64,000 nt of DNA from NCBI GenBank assembly GCA_027627705.1, contig CP091242.1, forward strand, positions 360,076 to 424,075, read 5' to 3'. The notes below the pieces were generated by a model, which ran no database searches, was not told where the DNA came from, and saw only the letters and a program-made list of their open reading frames with translations. This document shows, piece after piece, positions 50,745 through 57,942 of the stretch. The DNA comes from Hyphomonadaceae bacterium BL14. Lineage in GTDB: Bacteria; Pseudomonadota; Alphaproteobacteria; Caulobacterales; Maricaulaceae. The number at the start of each line of letters is the position of its first letter. The first letter of the stretch is position 1. Made by a program: the position numbers and the translations under genes.

Positions 50745-52069
50745 GCACGGTGCAGCTGCCCGGCTGGATCGATCCGGACGCGGCACTGGCCGCCTTTGAC
50801 GGTGAACCCTGGACCTTGCTCATGCGCGGTGGCGGCGCGGATGCGCGCGGCCGCTACAGCTATCTGTGTGCGCAGCCTGAATTCACAGTTCTGGACGACG
50901 ATCCGGCGCGCGGCTTTGCGCGCCTGCGCGCGCGATTCCGGCCCGGCATGGCGCAGGACGCCGGCCAAGACGGGTTTGCCGGCGGGTATGCCGGCCTGCT
51001 CGCTTATGATCTGGGCCGGGCGTTCGAGGCGGTTCCGCCGTTGCCACCGGGCCTGGCACCGTGGCCGGCGCTCGCCATGGGCTGGTATCCGGCCGTGATC
51101 CGCTTTGATCATGTTGCGGGGAACGTGGTGGTGCGCGGGGAGCGGGACGCGGCGCAGCGTCTGGCAGCCCGGATCGCCGATGCGCCGTGTGAAGCGGTCG
51201 CGATGGAGCCGCGCGGCGGCGCGCAGCTTGATCAGGTGTGGAGCGATGCGCGCTATCTGGACGCGGCGCGCCAGGCGCGCGCTCTTGTGGCGGCAGGCGA
51301 CATCTTCCAGGTCAATCTCTCCCATCCCCTGCGCGGACATATGCAGGGTGCCGATGCGCCGGAGCGCCTGGCTCTGCGCCTGGCTGCGTCCAGCCCGGCA
51401 CCGTTTTCGGCGCTGATGCGCCTGGATGAGGCACGCGCCATCGTCACCAACTCGCCTGAGCGCTTTGTCACAGTCAGTGCGGACGGGCTGGTGGAGACCC
51501 GGCCCATAAAGGGCACGCGCCCGCGCCGGGCCGACCGGGACGAAGACGCGGCCGAGGCCGCTGCACTGGCTGTGTCAGACAAGGACCGGGCGGAAAACCT
51601 GATGATCGTGGACCTGATGCGCAATGATCTGGCGCGGGTGTGCCAGCCTGGCAGCGTGCGTGCGCGATCCCTGTTCGAGGTGGAGGGCTTTGCCAATGTC
51701 CATCACATGGTGTCATCGGTGGAGGGGCGGCTGTCACCGGGCCGGGACGTATTCGATCTGATCGCAGCGGGCTTCCCGCCAGGTTCGGTCACCGGCGCGC
51801 CCAAGCTGCGCGCCATGGAGATCATCGCCGCTCTGGAGGGCGAAAGCCGGGGTCCGTATTGCGGCGCGCTGGGCTGGATCGGTTCGAACCGCGCAGCCGA
51901 TTTTAACGTGATGATACGCACCGCTGCCATGGTCCGGTCGGGTGAGGGCTGGGATGTGGAGGTCCGCTCTGGCGGTGCCATCACCATCGGCTCGGACCCG
52001 GACGCTGAGCTGGACGAAACCCGCGCCAAGGCGGCGGCGCTGCGGCAGGCTGTGGAGGAGGCGGGATGA
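50741..52069 (+). CDS. pabB: Aminodeoxychorismate synthase component I
   Basis: A 442-residue chorismate-binding enzyme that, with a glutamine amidotransferase, makes 4-amino-4-deoxychorismate for folate synthesis. The motifs are GDIFQVNLSHPLRGHM, VETRPIKGTRPRRADRDEDA (the KGTRPR segment typical of the family), DLMRNDLARVCQPGSVRARS and PPGSVTGAPKLRAMEIIAAL. The PIKGTxPR segment differs from the anthranilate synthase pattern only subtly, but the pairing with pabC supports PabB. GTG 50741 is the start. The amidotransferase (pabA) is not in the window. Confidence 0.9.
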   Translation: MSTVQLPGWIDPDAALAAFDGEPWTLLMRGGGADARGRYSYLCAQPEFTVLDDDPARGFARLRARFRPGMAQDAGQDGFAGGYAGLLAYDLGRAFEAVPPLPPGLAPWPALAMGWYPAVIRFDHVAGNVVVRGERDAAQRLAARIADAPCEAVAMEPRGGAQLDQVWSDARYLDAARQARALVAAGDIFQVNLSHPLRGHMQGADAPERLALRLAASSPAPFSALMRLDEARAIVTNSPERFVTVSADGLVETRPIKGTRPRRADRDEDAAEAAALAVSDKDRAENLMIVDLMRNDLARVCQPGSVRARSLFEVEGFANVHHMVSSVEGRLSPGRDVFDLIAAGFPPGSVTGAPKLRAMEIIAALEGESRGPYCGALGWIGSNRAADFNVMIRTAAMVRSGEGWDVEVRSGGAITIGSDPDAELDETRAKAAALRQAVEEAG

Positions 52070-52887
52070 GCGAGGTCTGGCTGAACGGACAATACGTGGC
52101 AGCCGATGAGGCGCGCCTGAGCATTTCTGATCGCGGGTTCCTGCTGGGCGATGGCGCGTTCGAGACGATCCGCGCCGGCAAGGGCCGCCTGCGCCGCTGG
52201 CCGCGTCACCGGGCGCGGCTGTCCGGGGCGCTCCATGCGCTGGAGATCGCGCCGCCCGACTGGGATCAGGTGGAGGCGGCGGCGCGCCAGTTGTCCAGGG
52301 ATATCGGCGAGGCCGCCGTGCGCCTGACCATCAGCCGCGGTGCCCACGGGCCGGGCATGAGCGCGCCGTCAGGCGAGGCGGGCACGGTGCTGGTGACCGC
52401 CCGCCCGCTGCAGCCGGCGCCGAGCGCCCTGTCCCTGACGCTGGTGACCCAGCCCCGGCGCGAGCCGACGAGCCTGGCCACCCGCTTCAAGCTGACCCAT
52501 TACGCCGACCCGCTCCACGCCCGTCGCCGGGCCGCCAGCGTGGGTGCCGATATGGCAGTGATGCTGTCCTCCAGCGGCCATCTGTCCTGCGCGGACAGTG
52601 CCAGCCTGTTCTGGATCGAAAAGGGGGGGCGCGTCATGACGCCGGGCGCGGACTGCGCGGCGCTGGCGGGCACGGCGCGCGGTGCGCTGATGCTGGCCTG
52701 CGCGGACGCCGGGGTGACGGTGGATGAGGTGAAGGCGGAACCCGAGGCGCTCAAGCGCGCCGAGGCGGTGTTCGTCACCAATGCGATGCTGGGCCTGGTC
52801 GCCGTTTCGCGCGTGGATGACGTCAGCTACGCCGCCAACCATCCCATGCTGTCGCGCCTGGCCGACATTGAACGGGCGGCGGAGTGA
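52066..52887 (+). CDS. pabC: Aminodeoxychorismate lyase
   Basis: A 273-residue class IV PLP aminotransferase-fold protein that releases p-aminobenzoate and pyruvate from aminodeoxychorismate. The N-terminal FLLGDGAFETIRAGKGRLRR is typical (GDGxFET), and the PLP lysine is Lys142 in TRFKLTHYADPLHARR. A branched-chain aminotransferase is the other possibility, but the size and the ATGA overlap with pabB favour PabC. Stop is followed by 40 bases and then the convergent gcrA gene. Confidence 0.88.
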   Translation: MSEVWLNGQYVAADEARLSISDRGFLLGDGAFETIRAGKGRLRRWPRHRARLSGALHALEIAPPDWDQVEAAARQLSRDIGEAAVRLTISRGAHGPGMSAPSGEAGTVLVTARPLQPAPSALSLTLVTQPRREPTSLATRFKLTHYADPLHARRRAASVGADMAVMLSSSGHLSCADSASLFWIEKGGRVMTPGADCAALAGTARGALMLACADAGVTVDEVKAEPEALKRAEAVFVTNAMLGLVAVSRVDDVSYAANHPMLSRLADIERAAE

Positions 52888-52927
52888 TCTCCGCCGCCCG
52901 CATCAAGGCCGGTCGTGAGGGGCTGGC

Positions 52928-53488
52928 CTAGAAATTCGCCCGGCGCATGCCCTGCAGAGAGTCCAGTACGGCGCGTGCATCGTCGGTCGGCTTGCGCTTG
53001 CGCTTGGCCTGGGGCTGGTAGGCCATCTGGGCGTGGGCCTCGCAATAGGCACCGCCAGGACGCGTGGAGCGGCCGCAGAAGCGGAACTCGGTATCGGCCG
53101 GATCGCCGATCGGCCATTTGCACATGCCCTCGCGCAGGGTGAGCACTGTGGCGTACTCGCCATTGGCCATGCGCTTGGCGTCCACCGGGGCGGGCAGGGT
53201 CTGGACCGGTGCCGGTGCCGCCGCGGGGGCGGTGGAGGCGTCCGCTTGCACACGCGGTGCCGGTGCGGCCGCGGCGGCAGGCCGTGGCGCGCGGGCGGCC
53301 GCCGGGCGGGTGACAGGACGCCGGACCGGGCGCGAGGGTGCGGCGCGGCCCGACAGGCCCAGACGGTGCACCTTGCCGATCACGGCATTGCGCGTGACCC
53401 CGCCCAGCTGCTTTGCAATCTGACTGGCGCTAAGCCCGTCAGCCCACAGTTTTTTCAGGGTTTCGACCCGTTCGTCAGTCCAAGCCAT
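52928..53488 (-). CDS. gcrA: Cell cycle regulator GcrA
   Basis: A 186-residue protein. The N-terminal helix-turn-helix domain (residues 1-45) has the family opening MAWTDERVETLKKLWADGLS and IAKQLGGVTRNAVIGKVHRL, followed by an alanine/proline-rich linker and a conserved C-terminal domain (CKWPIGDPADTEFRFCGRST and YCEAHAQMAYQP) with spaced cysteines and histidine that contacts sigma70. GcrA works with the methyltransferase CcrM to activate promoters carrying methylated GANTC. The length is somewhat above Caulobacter GcrA (173) because of the linker. A GANTC site (GATTC) lies at 53665, some 180 bases upstream; whether it matters here is unknown. Confidence 0.95.
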   Translation of the reverse strand: MAWTDERVETLKKLWADGLSASQIAKQLGGVTRNAVIGKVHRLGLSGRAAPSRPVRRPVTRPAAARAPRPAAAAAPAPRVQADASTAPAAAPAPVQTLPAPVDAKRMANGEYATVLTLREGMCKWPIGDPADTEFRFCGRSTRPGGAYCEAHAQMAYQPQAKRKRKPTDDARAVLDSLQGMRRANF

Positions 53489-53702
53489 GGCGGTGCGCTC
53501 CTCGCCTGTTACGCTATTAAATCCCCGGCGTGCGCCCCGGCATGAGACGCCACCCCTAGGCCTTCGCTTTCGCGAGACCCCTATATGTTGGGGTCAGCCA
53601 CGAAATACAGTATCGGTTGGAGCGCGGGGCACAAGATGCGCACCGCTCACACCTGTGGAAAGGTGATTCGCAATCGCAGCGACAGGGGAAACGGCGCCGG
53701 GT

Positions 53703-54626
53703 TTAACGTGACGGGCTGGCGGCGGCAGGCGCTGACGCCGCAAGGGCGGCTGCGCGGGCGGCCGCGGCGCGGGCGTCGGCTTCGCTGGCCAGCAAGAGAC
53801 CCGCGCGCAGGGCGCCGACCTCGATCCAGAGCGATTGCGTGGCCCGTCCGTCCAGGCGCAACAGATCAATGCGCACGCCTTCACGCGGGGTGAGGGCGGT
53901 GAGGGCGGTCAGCGCCTCGTCGGGGAAGGTGAAGCCATAAGCGGGCGTTCCGCCGGCGGGGGCCAGATGCCCGGCCGTTTCCGGATCGAGGCGGGCATTG
54001 GCCATGAAGCGCTGCTCGCCCCCGGCATAGGCACCCCAGGCGCCGACCGGATTGCCGCCGGGCGCGGGCCGCAGCCCGCCAATGGTGCGGTCCACCGGAG
54101 CGGCCTGACGGGCGGGGTCGCGCATCACCATGACCGCGCGCGGTGCCGGCGCATCGGCACGCAGGGCCAGTGCAGGCGCGCGCGCGCTGCGCTCTTCATA
54201 AAGACCAAAGGCGGCGGACTGGCCGCCCGGCATCTGCACCACCCGCCAGCCGGGCCGGCCTGCGGCGGCGGGCGGGCGCACGGCCCAGGCGTGGAGGCGG
54301 CCGGGCAGGGTGGGCTGGGTCAGTTCGGCCAGTGTGGCCAGACGCGCGCGGTGGGCGTCCGCGCTGGCGTGCAAGCCTGTGTCATCGCAGGCCGGGGCGC
54401 GCGTGGCGCGCTCATACCGCGCCAGCATGGCCGCATCGGCACCGGCCACAATGGCGTCGTCGCGCGCCTGGTCCAGCACCACATCGAGAAAGCTGCGCTC
54501 GACCGGGGTCAGCAGCGCGCACGCCGCGTCGCCGGCGCGCAGGCGCAGCAGCGCCTCGTGGTCGGAGGCGGGCGGGGCAGGGGGCGCAGCGGCCAGGATG
54601 AGGGCGGCGAGAGCGGGCGTGATCAT
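53703..54626 (-). CDS. Exported protein of unknown function
   Basis: A 307-residue protein with a signal peptide ending AAPPAPPAS. It is alanine-rich with no recognised domain; residues 20-90 look helical, and the C-terminal half contains beta-rich segments such as RIDLLRLDGRATQSLWIEVG. Two cysteines (DAACALL and APACDDTG) could form a disulfide, in line with a periplasmic location. It starts 11 bases after the BcsB-like gene on the same strand, so it probably shares its transcript and its role. The product is not identified. Confidence 0.7.
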   Translation of the reverse strand: MITPALAALILAAAPPAPPASDHEALLRLRAGDAACALLTPVERSFLDVVLDQARDDAIVAGADAAMLARYERATRAPACDDTGLHASADAHRARLATLAELTQPTLPGRLHAWAVRPPAAAGRPGWRVVQMPGGQSAAFGLYEERSARAPALALRADAPAPRAVMVMRDPARQAAPVDRTIGGLRPAPGGNPVGAWGAYAGGEQRFMANARLDPETAGHLAPAGGTPAYGFTFPDEALTALTALTPREGVRIDLLRLDGRATQSLWIEVGALRAGLLLASEADARAAAARAAALAASAPAAASPSR

Positions 54627-54637
54627 ACCCGCCAGTC

Positions 54638-56209
54638 TTACGCGGTGCGTCTTGACGTCCGGTTTACGCCATGGCCGATCAGCAGAAGCAGCACTGCCAG
54701 CGTGAAGGCACCCAGCGCGACCCAGCGGTCATGGCGCCGGATCTGGTTGCTGATCCACACGGCACTGAAGCGCGGTGCGGCGCTGGGTCCGAAGCTGGTC
54801 ACGGCCGAGGCGTCCCACACCACGGCCTGGCCTTCGAGACCGGTCCACAGGCCTGAGCGCGCCAGACGGGCCGCCGCGCGTGAAAAATCAGCGCCTTCGG
54901 GCGCTGTGATCAGGGCGATGCGGCGTCCCCCAGCCTCTTCAAACAGGGCGGCCATGCCGGTGACCCGCGCGCTGCGCGTGGTGTCGTCGGCGAACGCTGT
55001 GGAGGTGTAATTGCGGCGGCGCGGGACACGATTGGCCGCAGCGCTGGCGGCGGCGCGCACTTCAGCCGGTGCCGCTGCGATCAGGCGCGGATCGATAGAG
55101 CTTTGCGGACCCAGGATCATCAGATCATGACTAAGCGGCGCATCCTCCAGCGTGTCGCCATACCAGGCGTAGAGCCAGGCCGAGCCCGAGGCGAGTGCTG
55201 CGCGCGATACCACGGCCAGCGCGGCGGCGCGGTCTTCGGGGGCGGCTGAGGCGAAGACCACCGCTGCGCGTCCGCCCTGGTCAGCTCCGAAGGGCGCGCC
55301 GCCCTGGGCCAGCGCGCCCAGCTGCGCGCGATCGCGCACCGGTGCGGCGGTGCGTTCCAGGCGCTGTGCAGACAAGGCGTCGGCCAGCTCAAAGCGCACC
55401 GTGTGCAGATTCATCGAGCGGGCGGCAAACAGCCGGGCCGAGGCGATCAGCGCGCCGGGATCGCCGGCTGACAGGCGCACATGGGTGGGGCTTGTCATGT
55501 CGATGGCGGGCAGGCCGCCGCTGGCGCGCACCTCCGCCAAGATGACCAGCTCGGCCACGCGCGGGTCAGTGACCAGGATCGGTGCCTCGCCCATGCGCAG
55601 GGCCAGACCCTGCGCGACCAGGGCTGATACCGCCAGCGCATCGCGCCCGGCCGCGCCGGCATCGATATACACCCGGCGCGGCGCGGCGTAGTGCGCGCGC
55701 AGGCCCGCTTCGAGATCGGCCAGGGTTGCGAAGCCGTCCGGCGGGGTGGAGCTGACGCGCAGCCGGCTGGCCTCGGCCTGGATCGCCCAGCCCGCCCGTG
55801 CGGCCTCGCTCAGGCGCAGGACCAGTATGTTTTCACCCGCCCGCAGTGTATCGGCGTGGAGCACAAAGCGCGCTTCGAACGCGACCGGGTCCGGCGCCAG
55901 GGCGACCGCGCGCGAGCGGTTGACGAAGACTTCAATCTGGCCGTTGGCGTTCTCGGCCAGCGGGCTGGCGCTCAGGGTCAGCTCCACGCCGGATGGTACG
56001 GCGCCGGGCGCAATCGTGAAGGGGATCCGCAGCTCGCGCGCCTGGGGCGTCAGCGTCAGCGCGGGCATGTGAACGGCGATATCGGACAGTCTGATGTCTT
56101 CGGCGCGGGGCGGGCGGATGTCCTCGGCAGCAAGGGCCTGATGGCCCAACGCGCCAAGCGCGCACACAATGCCAGTCAACAGGGCGCAAACCCGCACACG
56201 TATCGACAT
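54638..56209 (-). CDS. BcsB-like periplasmic membrane-anchored protein
   Basis: A 523-residue protein with a signal peptide (cleavage near LAAEDIRPP) and one C-terminal transmembrane helix (VALGAFTLAVLLLLIGHGVN). The body has alternating beta-sandwich and flavodoxin-like stretches (ELTLSASPLAENANGQIEVF; DTLRAGENILVLRLSEAARA) reminiscent of BcsB, the periplasmic cellulose synthase subunit. BcsB itself is 700-800 residues, so this form lacks one of its modules. No glycan synthase (BcsA) gene or c-di-GMP receptor is adjacent. It may belong to another exopolysaccharide or adhesin system. ATG 56209 has GAGGGGAG upstream. Fold assignment is tentative. Confidence 0.5.
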   Translation of the reverse strand: MSIRVRVCALLTGIVCALGALGHQALAAEDIRPPRAEDIRLSDIAVHMPALTLTPQARELRIPFTIAPGAVPSGVELTLSASPLAENANGQIEVFVNRSRAVALAPDPVAFEARFVLHADTLRAGENILVLRLSEAARAGWAIQAEASRLRVSSTPPDGFATLADLEAGLRAHYAAPRRVYIDAGAAGRDALAVSALVAQGLALRMGEAPILVTDPRVAELVILAEVRASGGLPAIDMTSPTHVRLSAGDPGALIASARLFAARSMNLHTVRFELADALSAQRLERTAAPVRDRAQLGALAQGGAPFGADQGGRAAVVFASAAPEDRAAALAVVSRAALASGSAWLYAWYGDTLEDAPLSHDLMILGPQSSIDPRLIAAAPAEVRAAASAAANRVPRRRNYTSTAFADDTTRSARVTGMAALFEEAGGRRIALITAPEGADFSRAAARLARSGLWTGLEGQAVVWDASAVTSFGPSAAPRFSAVWISNQIRRHDRWVALGAFTLAVLLLLIGHGVNRTSRRTA

Positions 56210-56265
56210 GAAACACTCCCCTCGGTTAGGACTTTATTAAGCAATTGACCTGCCATCAAGGTTCA

Positions 56266-56604
56266 ATGAACGAACTCAAGGCAAAATTCTGGATCGATGC
56301 CCTGCGCTGGCGCGCCGAAGGGGCGGGCGCGTCTGTCTATGTGTCGCGCCGGGGCGATCCGGACGCCGGGGCGGTGCTGGTGAAGCTTGTGTTGCCACAG
56401 GGGTTTGCGCGCCTGTTGGCACCGGTGCGCGACTTTGAGGGCGCACGCGTCTGGAGCCAGCCTCTGGGTGCCGAACCTGTCGCGGAAGCCGAGGTGGATC
56501 TTTACGCCACACGCCGGGCCGAGCGTGATCCGGACCTCTGGGTGATCGAGATCGAGGACCGGCAGGGGCGCCATTTCCTCACCGAGCCGGTGGAGGCGGG
56601 GTAA
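56266..56604 (+). CDS. DUF1491 family protein
   Basis: A 112-residue protein typical of the alphaproteobacterial DUF1491 group: MNELKAKFWIDALRWRAEGA at the start, SVYVSRRGDPDAGAVLVKLV in the middle and DPDLWVIEIEDRQGRHFLTE near the end. No signal peptide or membrane segment. The function is unknown. ATG 56266 has AAGG upstream; a TTG at 56245 would add seven residues. It is divergent from the BcsB-like gene with only 56 bases between starts. Confidence 0.88.
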   Translation: MNELKAKFWIDALRWRAEGAGASVYVSRRGDPDAGAVLVKLVLPQGFARLLAPVRDFEGARVWSQPLGAEPVAEAEVDLYATRRAERDPDLWVIEIEDRQGRHFLTEPVEAG

Positions 56605-56708
56605 AACCCGCTCATGGTCGACGCGCGGTAAACGCCGCACTGGTGAAGTCTTAACGCGGCGGTGCCAGACTGCCCGTCAGTCCCCTCCCTGCCGCCGCGG
56701 AACGAACC

Positions 56709-57122
56709 ATGTTGTTTCTGTTCAACGATGCGATTTTTGGTCTCGGCGATGCGCGCGAGTTTGCGCTGGAACACCGCCTGGCCGAACCGCTGGGGCCGTC
56801 GGCGGTGATACAGCTGCGCGTGGGCCAGGTGATCAAGATGGTGCGCGAGGCGATTTTCGACGAACCGCAACTGGCCCGCACCAGCCCGGATATGGCCGCG
56901 TTCCTTGCCGCCCTGGTGGCCTGGAAAACCGACGAGGCCAATGCGCTGATGGCCGTGGCACCCCGCCACATCACCCTGAGCGCCCAGGTCCAGGTGCGCC
57001 TGGCAGCGGTGTCGCTGGTCACGCTGCAGCAATTGCGCGAACTTCAGGATGGCGGCCGGCTGTCCAGCCACGCCGCCAACATGTCGGTCTGGTCCCAGGC
57101 CCCCCAACGCCTGGGGGCGTGA
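56709..57122 (+). CDS. Small protein of unknown family
   Basis: A 137-residue soluble protein, mostly helical, with no motif I recognise. Its opening MLFLFNDAIFGLGDAREFAL and the segments SAVIQLRVGQVIKMVREAIF and ALVAWKTDEANALMAVAPRH show normal codon use for this genome and a sensible amino-acid pattern, so it is a real gene. It lies about 300 bases before the gene transfer agent remnant, but nothing ties it to that system. Not an obvious phage protein. Confidence 0.65.
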   Translation: MLFLFNDAIFGLGDAREFALEHRLAEPLGPSAVIQLRVGQVIKMVREAIFDEPQLARTSPDMAAFLAALVAWKTDEANALMAVAPRHITLSAQVQVRLAAVSLVTLQQLRELQDGGRLSSHAANMSVWSQAPQRLGA

Positions 57123-57423
57123 GGGGGGAGCGGGAGCGCCCCGCTTCAGCGCTGCATTCCCGGACTTTGCGTGAGCGAATATCCAGGACCCATCCTGCCA
57201 TATTTCAACTACTTAAGCAGCGGACAGGATCGGTGGATGGGTCCCGGCTTGCCTTTCAGGCAGCCGGGAAAACACGCTGGGTTCTCTGACGGAGCCATCG
57301 TCTGCCGCCCCCCAAATCCGCGCATAAGCCCTGCGCCTGTCCCGCCTCGCACGCCCGTCATTTCAGGCGCTTGGCCCCTCCCGATCACAATCAATCCGAC
57401 CGGTGCGCTGGCGGGGTAGTGTG
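57123..57423. other. Intergenic region upstream of the GTA remnant
   Basis: A 301-base gap with no convincing gene. It contains the second copy of the dispersed hairpin repeat (57186-57269). The remainder is unremarkable; no promoter consensus is clear. If a GTA promoter survives it should be in the last 150 bases. Confidence 0.6.
57186..57269. repeat. Dispersed hairpin repeat, copy B
   Basis: Perfect arms GGACCCATCC (57186-57195) and GGATGGGTCC (57235-57244), central GCAGCGG (57217), and terminal hairpin TCCCGGC-TGCC / GGCA-GCCGGGA (57242-57269). It matches copy A in order and spacing while the inner stem differs with compensatory changes. Confidence 0.75.
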
Positions 57424-57942
57424 ATGGCAGGTTCGCAATGGAGGGTTCGGGCCATGGTGGTCAGGGCGGACTGGCCGGCGATCTACGCCGACTGGCGCCG
57501 GGGCGACAGCGCGCAGCTGCTGGCTGAGCGCTATCACCTGACGCCGCTGACGATCAAGCGCCGCTGCGCGTGGGTGGATCACTTCTTTCCGCACACGGAA
57601 ATGGCACCCCGTCTGTCGGGGATCGACGCTCTTATCCAGCAGGCGCTGGACGCGGCGGCCTCGGGCGACTGGACGCTGGCCGAACGCATCGTGCGGCTCG
57701 TTACAGGGATCGCCCGGGCGATCATCCTCAAGGAGGAACAGCTGATGAAGACACTCTCAACGACGGCTCAGGACAAGGACAGGACGCCTTCGCGTGACGC
57801 AACAGGACAATACGCCCGCCCCGGCAGCGAAGAACACAAGCAACTCGTCTCCGAACTCGAAGATCGCCTCGATGCTCTTGCACGATCCATCGAGCAAAGC
57901 GCGCATCCTGGAAGAGGTGCGGGCGGGGAAGAGGTCTCCTGA
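57424..57942 (+). CDS. HTH protein upstream of the GTA terminase, small-terminase-like
   Basis: A 172-residue protein. Residues 16-47 resemble a DNA-binding helix-turn-helix (WPAIYADWRRGDSAQLLAER followed by YHLTPLTIKRRCAWVDH), and the middle and C-terminal parts are helical with a likely coiled coil (QLVSELEDRLDALARSIEQ). ATG 57424 or ATG 57454 could be the start. Its last 70 bases overlap the terminase frame beyond ATG 57872. In the Rhodobacter GTA the gene in this position (g1) is the small terminase; size, HTH and position fit that role, but sequence proof is lacking. It appears intact, unlike the next gene. Confidence 0.6.
   Translation: MAGSQWRVRAMVVRADWPAIYADWRRGDSAQLLAERYHLTPLTIKRRCAWVDHFFPHTEMAPRLSGIDALIQQALDAAASGDWTLAERIVRLVTGIARAIILKEEQLMKTLSTTAQDKDRTPSRDATGQYARPGSEEHKQLVSELEDRLDALARSIEQSAHPGRGAGGEEVS

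Noticed and set aside
53576..53595. Small hairpin GACCCC/GGGGTC before gcrA
   Set aside because: Only six pairs and an eight-base loop with no T-run; too weak to call a terminator.
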